A DNA stretch of 64,000 bases from contig NZ_CAIJDP010000058.1 in assembly GCF_903819435.1 (NCBI RefSeq), positions 62,001 to 126,000 of the forward strand. Reading direction: 5' to 3'. Positions 18,145-25,863 of the stretch are shown here, piece after piece (positions within the stretch are counted from its first letter, which is position 1; each line of letters opens with the position of its first letter). Below the pieces are notes generated by a model, which searched no databases, was not told the origin of the DNA, and worked only from the letters and a program-made list of their open reading frames with translations. This stretch comes from Flavobacterium salmonis. GTDB lineage: Bacteria; Bacteroidota; Bacteroidia; Flavobacteriales; Flavobacteriaceae. The translations under genes were made by a program, and so were the position numbers.

Positions 18145-18506
18145 ATTGTTAGATTTTTAGACTTCTTAGATCTTAGATCTTTTTATTGTCTAAAAACCAG
18201 CAATCCTTGAGTCAAATAAAAAGAGATTGTTCCATTTTTCGAAATCTAATAATCTAAGAAGTCTAAAAATCTAAAATGGATATTCGTTCAAGAAAATTTA
18301 GGATTACAATACACAAATCCTATCACAGGTCGGATATCCGTTATCCTTAGTCATTTTAATTTAGATAATGTGTCAATTTGAGAATTAGATAATTCTTTAC
18401 GGCAATTTAAAATTGCACTAACCTAATTAAAAGCAGCTGTTTGATTCTTAACTTCAGAAAATCTAAGAAGTCTAATAATCTAACATCTAAAAATCTAAAA
18501 GAAAAA
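18145..18506. repeat. Intergenic region with TCTAAGAAGTCTAA-type inverted repeats
   Basis: About 360 bp between the DUF5522 gene and hutU. Tracts at 18147-18180, 18240-18277 and 18455-18500 are variants of AATCTAAGAAGTCTAAAAATC in both orientations and can pair with each other. The last tract is open in the hutU frame and produces a false N-terminal extension. No gene or RNA was recognised. Confidence 0.55.
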
Positions 18507-20483
18507 ATGACTTTCAAAGAACAAATACAACAAGGGATTCCTTCAATATTGCCGCCAAAGCAAACATACGACCCAGCGATTAATCATGCTCCGAAACGAA
18601 AAGAAATCCTTTCGGCAGAAGAAAAAAAACTGGCTCTTAAAAATGCATTACGCTATTTCGATCCAAAACATCACGCAGAATTAATTCCTGAGTTTTCAGA
18701 AGAATTAGAAAAATACGGCCGAATCTATATGTATCGTTTTCGTCCGGATTATAAAATGTACGCAAGACCAATTGACCAATATCCCGGTAAATCATTGCAG
18801 GCAAAGGCGATTATGCACATGATTCAGAACAATCTGGATTATGCTGTGGCACAGCACCCTCACGAATTGATAACGTATGGCGGAAACGGCGCCGTTTTTC
18901 AAAACTGGGCACAATATTTATTGACGATGCAGTATTTGTCTGAAATGACAGACGAGCAGACTTTAACGATGTATTCTGGACATCCGATGGGATTATTTCC
19001 TTCTCATAAAGAAGCACCAAGAGTTGTGGTTACAAACGGAATGGTGATCCCGAATTATTCGAAACCGGACGATTGGGAAAAAATGAATGCACTTGGCGTT
19101 TCGCAATATGGGCAAATGACCGCAGGAAGTTATATGTATATTGGCCCGCAGGGAATTGTACACGGAACCACAATTACAGTTTTGAATGGTTTCAGAAAAA
19201 TAAAACAAAATCCGGAAGGCAGTTTATTTGTAACTTCGGGTCTAGGCGGTATGTCGGGCGCACAGCCAAAAGCGGGAAATATTGCAGGTTGTATTACGGT
19301 CTGCGCCGAAGTAAATCCTAAAATTACAAAAATCCGTCATGAACAAGGCTGGATTAATGAAGTCGTAACCTCAACAGATGAACTGGTTACCAGAGTCGCT
19401 TTGGCGAAAGCCAAAAAAGAAACCGTTTCAATCGCTTATTTAGGAAACGTGGTTGATGTATGGGAACGTTTTGATCAGGAAAACATCAAAATTGATTTGG
19501 GATCCGACCAGACTTCGCTTCATAATCCGTGGGCCGGAGGTTATTATCCTGTTGGAATTTCGTTTGAAGACGCTAACAAAATGATGGCTGAAAATCCGGA
19601 ACTATTCAAAGAGAAAGTTCAGGAAACGTTACGCCGCCACGCAGCTGCCATTAACAAACATACGGCAAAAGGAACGTATTTCTTTGATTACGGAAATGCA
19701 TTCCTATTAGAAGCTTCCCGCTCCGGTGCCGATGTAATGGCTGAAAACAATATAGACTTTAAATATCCGAGTTACGTTCAGGATATTATGGGACCAATGT
19801 GTTTCGATTACGGATTTGGCCCTTTCCGCTGGGTTTGTACTTCCGGAAAACCGGAAGATTTATTGAAAACAGATGCGATTGCCTGTGAAGTTTTAGAAAA
19901 AATGGCAGAAACTGCTCCAGATGAAATTCAGCAGCAAATGCAGGATAATATTAAATGGATCAAAGGGGCTCAGGAAAACAAACTGGTTGTGGGTTCTCAA
20001 GCCCGTATTTTATATGCAGATGCCGAAGGAAGAATCAAGATTGCAGAAGCCTTTAATCAGGCGATTGCAAAAGGTGAAATCGGTGCTGTTGTTTTAGGAC
20101 GTGATCATCATGATGTTTCCGGAACCGATTCACCTTACAGAGAGACTTCTAACATTTACGATGGATCACGTTTTACTGCCGATATGGCGATTCAGAATGT
20201 AATTGGTGACAGCTTTAGAGGAGCAACCTGGGTATCCATTCATAACGGTGGTGGTGTTGGCTGGGGAGAGGTTATAAACGGTGGATTTGGTATGGTTCTT
20301 GATGGTTCTACAGAGGCTTCAAAACGATTAGCATCAATGCTTTTTTGGGATGTAAACAACGGAATTTCAAGACGAAGCTGGGCCCGAAATGAAGGTGCTG
20401 TTTTTGCTATAAAAAGAGCAATGGAGGTTCAGCCGTTATTGAAAGTAACTTTACCCAATATTGTTGATGAAAGCTTACTATAA
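18507..20483 (+). CDS. hutU: Urocanate hydratase
   Basis: NAD-dependent hydration of urocanate to imidazolone propionate, the second step of histidine degradation. 658 residues in the long Bacteroidetes form. Landmarks are ELITYGGNGAVFQNWAQY, YSGHPMGLFPSH, GTTITVLNGFRK, GGMSGAQPKAGNIAGC and the C-terminal RDHHDVSGTDSPYRET. The ATG at 18507 is chosen because codons upstream are repeat DNA. The other hut genes (hutH, hutI, hutG) are not adjacent, so the pathway is scattered. A DUF4136 lipoprotein gene follows after 26 bp. Confidence 0.95.
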   Translation: MTFKEQIQQGIPSILPPKQTYDPAINHAPKRKEILSAEEKKLALKNALRYFDPKHHAELIPEFSEELEKYGRIYMYRFRPDYKMYARPIDQYPGKSLQAKAIMHMIQNNLDYAVAQHPHELITYGGNGAVFQNWAQYLLTMQYLSEMTDEQTLTMYSGHPMGLFPSHKEAPRVVVTNGMVIPNYSKPDDWEKMNALGVSQYGQMTAGSYMYIGPQGIVHGTTITVLNGFRKIKQNPEGSLFVTSGLGGMSGAQPKAGNIAGCITVCAEVNPKITKIRHEQGWINEVVTSTDELVTRVALAKAKKETVSIAYLGNVVDVWERFDQENIKIDLGSDQTSLHNPWAGGYYPVGISFEDANKMMAENPELFKEKVQETLRRHAAAINKHTAKGTYFFDYGNAFLLEASRSGADVMAENNIDFKYPSYVQDIMGPMCFDYGFGPFRWVCTSGKPEDLLKTDAIACEVLEKMAETAPDEIQQQMQDNIKWIKGAQENKLVVGSQARILYADAEGRIKIAEAFNQAIAKGEIGAVVLGRDHHDVSGTDSPYRETSNIYDGSRFTADMAIQNVIGDSFRGATWVSIHNGGGVGWGEVINGGFGMVLDGSTEASKRLASMLFWDVNNGISRRSWARNEGAVFAIKRAMEVQPLLKVTLPNIVDESLL

Positions 20484-20509
20484 AACAAAACATTTAATTC
20501 TAAAAAATT

Positions 20510-21052
20510 ATGAAAACATTCAAATTAGTTCCGATTTTGCTGTTATTGATCCTTACTTCATGCAGCAGTGTTACTGTTTATTCTGATTACGACAAAAATG
20601 TCGATTTTACGCCTTATAAAACCTATGCCTTCTTCAAACCCGGAATTGATAAAGTCGAAATTTCTGATTTGGATAAAAGACGCATTCTACACGCAATTGA
20701 TGCCGAAATGCAGGCAAAAGGATTTACTAAAAGTGAAAATCCTGATTTATTAGTAAACATTTTTACCAAATCAAGAGAGCAGGTAAATGTTAACCAATTT
20801 AATGCCGGATGGGGCTACGGTTGGGGATGGGGATGGAATCCGTGGATGATGTACGGAGGAAACCAAACAAGTGTTTCGACTTCTACTGAAGGTACTTTAT
20901 ACATCGATTTGATTGATGCCAAAAAGAAAGAAATGATCTGGCAGGGAGAAGGTCAGGGAACGCTAACCCGAAACATTGACAAAAAAGATGAAAAAATTGC
21001 TGATTTTGTAAAGAAAATTTTGGCTCAGTATCCGCCTCAGGTAAAAAAATAA
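20510..21052 (+). CDS. DUF4136 lipoprotein
   Basis: 180 residues. The signal peptide ends in a lipobox LTSC followed by SSVTVYSDYDKNVDFTPYKTYAFF, the characteristic start of DUF4136. A Gly/Trp-rich loop GWGYGWGWGWNPW (about 103-115) is also typical, and the C-terminus has LYIDLIDAKKKEMIWQGEG. Outer-membrane or periplasmic lipoprotein of unknown role. It closely follows hutU but is unlikely to be part of histidine degradation. Confidence 0.88.
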   Translation: MKTFKLVPILLLLILTSCSSVTVYSDYDKNVDFTPYKTYAFFKPGIDKVEISDLDKRRILHAIDAEMQAKGFTKSENPDLLVNIFTKSREQVNVNQFNAGWGYGWGWGWNPWMMYGGNQTSVSTSTEGTLYIDLIDAKKKEMIWQGEGQGTLTRNIDKKDEKIADFVKKILAQYPPQVKK

Positions 21053-21056
21053 TTGA

Positions 21057-21064
21057 TACATTTG
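21057..21064 (+). promoter_or_regulatory. -7 box of the ilvA leader
   Basis: TACATTTG matches TAnnTTTG and lies 20 nt before the leader-peptide ATG. No convincing -33 TTTG is visible at the usual spacing. Confidence 0.5.
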
Positions 21065-21083
21065 TTTCTTGAAACAACAGAAA

Positions 21084-21143
21084 ATGACAAACTATACTAA
21101 CATTAGTATCGCTATTATTAACATTATTGCAATTCAGCATTAA
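21084..21143 (+). CDS. ilvA leader peptide (Ile-rich, attenuator)
   Basis: Nineteen codons from ATG at 21084 to TAA at 21141-21143, reading MTNYTNISIAIINIIAIQH. Seven of 19 residues are Ile and two are Thr, the product and substrate amino acids of the pathway that begins with IlvA. It lies between a -7 box and a terminator hairpin in front of ilvA, the arrangement of a transcription attenuator in which ribosomes stall on Ile codons when charged tRNA-Ile is scarce. The A-rich CAGAAAATG context could bind a Bacteroidetes ribosome. Function is inferred from composition and position. Confidence 0.75.
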   Translation: MTNYTNISIAIINIIAIQH

Positions 21144-21147
21144 TGGC

Positions 21148-21210
21148 GGGGTGTTATATAAGTATGTAAAATATAATTTATAAGAACCTCCCAAATGGGA
21201 GGTTTTTTAT
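21148..21210 (+). promoter_or_regulatory. Attenuator: antiterminator candidate and terminator before ilvA
   Basis: Terminator AACCTCCC/GGGAGGTT (21185-21204, loop AAAT) followed by TTTTTTATTTT. GGGGT at 21148-21152, just after the leader stop codon, can pair with ACCTC at 21186-21190 and would block the terminator. A ribosome at the stop codon would cover GGGGT and allow termination; a ribosome stalled on the Ile codons would leave it free. The ilvA ATG is at 21227. Confidence 0.65.
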
Positions 21211-21226
21211 TTTAACAATACTAATC

Positions 21227-22471
21227 ATGAATTTATTTAACGAAGTACTAAATGCAAAAAAACAACTCGAAAATGTTGTTGCTGCAACGCCTTTGACACA
21301 GAACCTAAATCTTTCAGACGAATTTAAATCGACTATTTTATTAAAAAGAGAAGATTTACAAATTGTCCGTTCTTATAAAATCAGAGGAGCTTACAACAAG
21401 ATTTCTTCGTTAACCGATGCCGAAAAACAAATTGGAGTAGTATGTGCCAGTGCCGGAAATCACGCTCAGGGCGTTGCCTATTCCTGTAATTTACTGCGCA
21501 TAAAAGGCAAAATTTATATGCCTAAAACCACTCCGAAACAAAAAGTAAAACAAGTACAATTGTTTGGAAAATCGTTCGTAGAAATTGTTTTAACAGGAGA
21601 TACTTTTGATGATGCTTATGCCTCGGCAACTGCAGACGCCATCAAAAATCATAAAATATTTATTCATCCGTTTGATGATGAAAAAGTAATTGCCGGCCAG
21701 GGAACTGTAGGTTTAGAGATTCTGGAAAGTTACAAAGAACCCATCGATTATGTTTTTGTTCCGATTGGCGGCGGCGGACTGGCTTCCGGTTTATCCGAGG
21801 TTTTTAAACATTTAAGTCCGAATACCAAAATAATCGGTGTTGAACCAAAAGGCGCTCCTTCGATGAAAACTTCTATTGAAGAAAATAAAAACACGGTACT
21901 AAAAACGATTGATAAATTTGTAGATGGTGCAGCTGTAAAACAAGTTGGCGACAAAACTTTTGAAATCTGCCGTTATAATCTGGAAGACATTATTCTGGTT
22001 CCCGAAGGAAAAGTCTGTACCACCATTTTACGTTTGTACAATGAAGAGGCCATGGTGGTTGAACCTGCAGGTGCTTTGACAATAGCTGCTTTAGATTTTT
22101 ACAAAGACAAGATTAAAGGCAAAAAAGTAGTTTGCGTAGTCAGCGGAAGCAACAATGATATTGAAAGAACAGCCGAAATAAAAGAGCGTTCTTTGCTTTA
22201 TGAAGGACTGATGCATTATTTTATGATTCAGTTTCCACAGCGTCCGGGTGCTTTGAAAGAATTCGTGAACAACATTTTGGGACCAGATGATGATATAACT
22301 TATTTTCAGTTTGTTAAAAAAACGAGCCGTGAAATGGGTTCTGTTGTGGTTGGATTAGAATTGAAAAACAAAAAAGACATTCTGAATATTAAATTGAATA
22401 TGACTAAAAACGGTTTTGAATTTCAATATCTGAATGATAATCCCGATTTATATACGCAGTTAATTGGATAA
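21227..22471 (+). CDS. ilvA: Threonine ammonia-lyase (biosynthetic threonine dehydratase)
   Basis: PLP enzyme converting threonine to 2-oxobutanoate, the committed step of isoleucine synthesis. 414 residues. The Schiff-base lysine is in RSYKIRGAYNKI, the cofactor loop is GGGGLASGL, and SAGNHAQGVAYSC is the family substrate motif. The C-terminal 85 residues (MHYFMIQFPQRPGALKEFVNNIL) are a single ACT-like regulatory domain, as in the shorter ilvA class, so feedback inhibition by Ile is expected. It is preceded by an Ile-rich leader and terminator. Confidence 0.95.
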   Translation: MNLFNEVLNAKKQLENVVAATPLTQNLNLSDEFKSTILLKREDLQIVRSYKIRGAYNKISSLTDAEKQIGVVCASAGNHAQGVAYSCNLLRIKGKIYMPKTTPKQKVKQVQLFGKSFVEIVLTGDTFDDAYASATADAIKNHKIFIHPFDDEKVIAGQGTVGLEILESYKEPIDYVFVPIGGGGLASGLSEVFKHLSPNTKIIGVEPKGAPSMKTSIEENKNTVLKTIDKFVDGAAVKQVGDKTFEICRYNLEDIILVPEGKVCTTILRLYNEEAMVVEPAGALTIAALDFYKDKIKGKKVVCVVSGSNNDIERTAEIKERSLLYEGLMHYFMIQFPQRPGALKEFVNNILGPDDDITYFQFVKKTSREMGSVVVGLELKNKKDILNIKLNMTKNGFEFQYLNDNPDLYTQLIG

Positions 22472-22520
22472 AAATGTATTGCAATGATAAATATCAGCAA
22501 ATAAAAAAGCTGTTATATCG

Positions 22521-22528
22521 TATTTTTG
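22521..22528 (+). promoter_or_regulatory. -7 box of the haemoglobin gene
   Basis: TATTTTTG fits TAnnTTTG, 24 nt before the ATG at 22553, in the gap after ilvA. Confidence 0.5.
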
Positions 22529-22552
22529 CAAATTATGACTTAATTAAAAAAC

Positions 22553-22936
22553 ATGGCATCTCGGGACATTTCAAACATAGAAGATATTAAACTTTTAGTG
22601 AATACATTTTATGAAAAAGTACAAAACGACGATTTAATCGGATCTATTTTTAATGAAAAAATGACAGGAAGATGGCCGGAACATCTGGAAAAAATGTATC
22701 GTTTCTGGCAGACTTTACTTTTAGAAGAACATACCTATTCCGGGAGTCCTTTTCCGCCACACAAACAATTGCCTGTAAACCAATCTCATTTTGATCGCTG
22801 GATGGAAATTTTCACTGAAACTGTTGACAATTTGTTTGTTGGCAAATTAGCAGATGAAGCTAAAGTCCGCGCAGCAAATATGGCGTATATGTTCAATTAT
22901 AAAATTGAATATTTCAGAAATCAGGCAAATCAATAA
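22553..22936 (+). CDS. Group III truncated haemoglobin
   Basis: 127 residues, 2-over-2 globin length. The proximal haem-binding histidine is probably in LPVNQSHFDRWMEIF (H83), and the group III pattern IEDIKLLVNTFYEKVQNDDLIGSIFNE opens the protein, with Trp-rich FWQTLLLEEHTYSGSPFPPH in the middle. Group III globins bind oxygen or NO; a role in NO or redox stress is likely but not shown. It has its own -7 box. Confidence 0.92.
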   Translation: MASRDISNIEDIKLLVNTFYEKVQNDDLIGSIFNEKMTGRWPEHLEKMYRFWQTLLLEEHTYSGSPFPPHKQLPVNQSHFDRWMEIFTETVDNLFVGKLADEAKVRAANMAYMFNYKIEYFRNQANQ

Positions 22937-22974
22937 AATTGCAATAATTTAAAAAATAACTATTTACTTAAAAT

Positions 22975-23418
22975 ATGAAAAAACTACTTTTTCTTTGTAG
23001 CGTGCTTTGTATGTTCTTTACTATCACCACAAGCGCCCAATCTGCCAAAAGCATGCTTTACAAAGGCACCATTCACGGAAAAACAGCAGTAACATTTTAT
23101 ATCAAAGAAGAAGAAAATCCTTGTATAGGCGGTTTGATGTACACCTCTATGTATCGATATGATAAATCCGAAAAATGGATTCAATTAGACATTACTCAGA
23201 ATAAAAAAAACAAAAATCAATTTGTATTAGTCGAACATGAATTTTCGGGTGTTATGATTTTAAAGAAAGAAGGAACAAATTTTAATGGCATATGGATCAG
23301 TCCTGACAGTAAAAAACAATTAAATGTAAATCTGAAAGAAGTCCGTATGACCAAAAAAGAAACCGAAAGTTACGAGGATAAAATGGAGAAAGTAAATTAT
23401 GAAAATAACGATTGTTAG
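22975..23418 (+). CDS. Secreted protein of unknown function
   Basis: 147 residues with a signal peptide (MKKLLFLCSVLCMFFTITTSAQS) and then a beta-rich domain (MLYKGTIHGKTAVTFYIKE, GLMYTSMYRYDKSEKWIQLD, FNGIWISPDSKKQLNV). It contains C51 (NPCIGG) and C147 at the very C-terminus (NNDC), which could form a disulphide. No family recognised. It follows the globin gene by 38 bp and may be co-transcribed. Confidence 0.7.
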   Translation: MKKLLFLCSVLCMFFTITTSAQSAKSMLYKGTIHGKTAVTFYIKEEENPCIGGLMYTSMYRYDKSEKWIQLDITQNKKNKNQFVLVEHEFSGVMILKKEGTNFNGIWISPDSKKQLNVNLKEVRMTKKETESYEDKMEKVNYENNDC

Positions 23419-23441
23419 AGCAATCTTTTACAAGTGAAATG

Positions 23442-24110
23442 CTATTTTTGGTTTGTTAATTGTTCTAATCTCTTTAAAGCCTTTTCTAAATCATATTCCT
23501 CTTTAGGCAACTCTTCTATAAGTTCATAATTTAGAAATCTATATCTTTTTATTCCGCAACCTTTATCCAGAATATTAAGTTCAGAACATTTTACACACTT
23601 AATTATATCAAACTCAAAACTGGGAATTTCATCATCCCTTTCTAATATAAAAGTAACCAATTCTGTTTTACATTTCCTACATTCTGTTGAAAGAGTCTCG
23701 TGTCTTTTTCTTTCCTCTTCTAATACTTTTTCTGAAGCTTCTCTTTCGGCTTTTTCAAAATCATAAACTTCAGTGTCATATGTCCAGAAGTTCAGTTTTT
23801 CACCAATGCCTTCAATATCTAAATTTTTTGCAATCTCATCAAAATAATCTACTACAAATTCATACTCTTTTGTGTCTAAATCATATGATTCAATTTTCTT
23901 AAAATAATCTTCGAATATGTATTCAATTTCCTGATTCGGCTTTATTGAATCAATTGTAGAAATTAAATTTGTTATTAGATTATTAAAATCTTTTTCAAGT
24001 TTAATGCATAAGCTTTTTTCAGAAGGATTGAGACCCCGATTTTTCCACTCTTCATCAGAAAATTTTTCTTTATTTTTAAGCTTTTCTAATGCTGAAATCT
24101 TGTTAATCAT
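23442..24110 (-). CDS. Unknown protein with zinc-ribbon-like domain
   Basis: 222 residues, acidic and helical over the first 135 (coiled-coil tendency around FEKAEREASEKVLEEERKRHETL). Then comes CRKC (about 143-146) and, some 28 residues later, CVKC, a four-cysteine zinc-ribbon pattern; another Cys follows in DKGCG. This suggests a zinc-stabilised module, perhaps for nucleic acid or protein binding. Last gene of a minus-strand run with the DUF1348 and DKNYY genes. Confidence 0.65.
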   Translation of the reverse strand: MINKISALEKLKNKEKFSDEEWKNRGLNPSEKSLCIKLEKDFNNLITNLISTIDSIKPNQEIEYIFEDYFKKIESYDLDTKEYEFVVDYFDEIAKNLDIEGIGEKLNFWTYDTEVYDFEKAEREASEKVLEEERKRHETLSTECRKCKTELVTFILERDDEIPSFEFDIIKCVKCSELNILDKGCGIKRYRFLNYELIEELPKEEYDLEKALKRLEQLTNQK

Positions 24111-24137
24111 GATTTTTCTTAAGTTTACTGAAACACT

Positions 24138-24551
24138 TTATTTCAATTTCCTCTCAGATTCGTTAATCGGAATATCATTGATACTCGCAAATCTTTTTTG
24201 CATCAGTCCGTTGGCATCAAATTCCCAATTTTCATTGCCGTACGCCCTGAACCAATCTCCTTCAGCCGTTTGATATTCATATTCAAAACGTACCGCAATA
24301 CGGTTTTCAGTATGTGCCCAATATTCTTTCTTTAATTTATACTGCAGCTCTTTTTTCCATTTCTGAGTTAGAAAAGAGACAATTTCTTCCCTGCCATTTA
24401 TAAACTGATCACGATTTCGCCATTCGCTGTCAACAGTATACGCTTTTGAAACTCTTTCCGGATCCTGACTGTTCCAGGCGTCTTCTGCCATTTGTATTTT
24501 TTGGATTGCCGTTTCTAAAGTAAAAGGCGGCAATGGTAATTTCTGTTCCAT
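24138..24551 (-). CDS. DUF1348 / NTF2-like protein
   Basis: 137 residues. The stretch [40 protein letters not shown] and later [38 protein letters not shown] is the DUF1348 signature, a single NTF2-fold domain. These are cytoplasmic proteins of unknown ligand. It lies 3 bp after the DKNYY gene and 27 bp before the zinc-ribbon gene, so the three probably form one operon. Confidence 0.88.
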   Translation of the reverse strand: MEQKLPLPPFTLETAIQKIQMAEDAWNSQDPERVSKAYTVDSEWRNRDQFINGREEIVSFLTQKWKKELQYKLKKEYWAHTENRIAVRFEYEYQTAEGDWFRAYGNENWEFDANGLMQKRFASINDIPINESERKLK

Positions 24552-24554
24552 ATT

Positions 24555-25628
24555 TTAATTAAGAATTTTTCCGTTTTTATATTTGTTTTTTCCGTCCTGC
24601 CAAATGTCATTTTCAGAAGTTCTTGCAAATGTTTTTGGATTTGCCTTTTCAGCAATACTATTTTTATAAAACACGTTTTTGTTATCTTTAGCATAATCCG
24701 GAGAGATTATTTCAAAATCTGAAATAGAAGCACCAGTTATTTTTTTTCCATTATAATATACATTTTTGCTGTCTTTTGCATAACCGTAATCTAATGGCTC
24801 AAAAGATTCTATATCAATTTCAGGGCATGCTATTCCTTTGTAAATTAAGGTGTCGTTAACCACTATTGTAAAATAATCAATTTCTTTGGTATTTTTAATG
24901 GTTTCGAAAGTATGAAGCGTAAACTCCTCTTCTGTAAAAGCAGAAACAACAGCATTTCCTATTTGAACGTATGTATCGTTAATAACCTTGATTTCACCTG
25001 CAATTCTTTTATGTTTTCGGACTACTTCATCAACTTCAAAAGCATAAATGCCATCGCCTCTTTGATGGATAATCGAATAAATAAAATGATCATCCACAGC
25101 AATTGCATCGTTCAAAGGCTTAAAAGTTGCCTGATCTCCTTCTGTTTTTTTACTTCTGTAGAAGACTGCATTAGCATCCTTGAACCAGCTAATCCGTTTA
25201 TATTCCGGAAGTGAAGGATCAAGCAACTGATAACTTTTAGGATCTGCTCCTTCTATAATTCCTAAAAAATTATATTCTTTTCCGTTCGTAGTATATACAT
25301 GGTTTTTATCCTTAATAATTCCGGAGGCATCCACCTGAAACGTTGCATAATCAACAGCTTGCTTTCTTCCTTTCCAAAAAACATCCTTTTTATCTTTTCC
25401 AAAATCCCTGTTTATGGGCTGAAAAGATTCAACATCAGACTCAGACTCAAAATATCCCAATTCAAACCAATTGCCCATTGGCGAATGTACAATCAAATTT
25501 TTTCTGTAATGATAAAAATACGAATCGGAAACTTTCCTGTTTACCGGATCTCCTATCCGGAATAAAAAATATCTTATTCCTAAAAAGGCCAACACCCCTA
25601 TTGCTAAAATGATCAAAAAAACGTTCAT
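24555..25628 (-). CDS. DKNYY-repeat membrane-anchored protein
   Basis: 357 residues. One N-terminal transmembrane segment (MNVFLIILAIGVLAFLGIRYFLF) is followed by repeated DKNYY-type units: GKDKKDVFWKGRKQ, KDKNHVYTTNGKEY, FKDANAVFYRSKKT, AKDSKNVYYNGKKI and AKDNKNVFYKN. Each is about 50 residues with the pattern D-[KS]-[KN]-x-V-[FY]-[YW]. The role is unknown. The N-terminal anchor orients the repeats to the periplasm. First gene of a three-gene minus-strand run. Confidence 0.85.
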   Translation of the reverse strand: MNVFLIILAIGVLAFLGIRYFLFRIGDPVNRKVSDSYFYHYRKNLIVHSPMGNWFELGYFESESDVESFQPINRDFGKDKKDVFWKGRKQAVDYATFQVDASGIIKDKNHVYTTNGKEYNFLGIIEGADPKSYQLLDPSLPEYKRISWFKDANAVFYRSKKTEGDQATFKPLNDAIAVDDHFIYSIIHQRGDGIYAFEVDEVVRKHKRIAGEIKVINDTYVQIGNAVVSAFTEEEFTLHTFETIKNTKEIDYFTIVVNDTLIYKGIACPEIDIESFEPLDYGYAKDSKNVYYNGKKITGASISDFEIISPDYAKDNKNVFYKNSIAEKANPKTFARTSENDIWQDGKNKYKNGKILN

Positions 25629-25863
25629 CCTTGTAAATACCTAAATATACTTTTGTAAAACTAAGTATTTTATTGTTATTTTTTCATGTCTAATTTATCT
25701 TCAGCAGGTAATCTGTATTCAACAATTTACTCCAAAAACTCCAAACAACTAAAAACTGATAATTCTCTAACAAAACACTCCTATTATTTAAATTAAATAT
25801 TAAAAAAATCGTTTTCAATAGCTCAAATTTGTAATTTTACATTTCAACTACAGTTTTTCCCAA

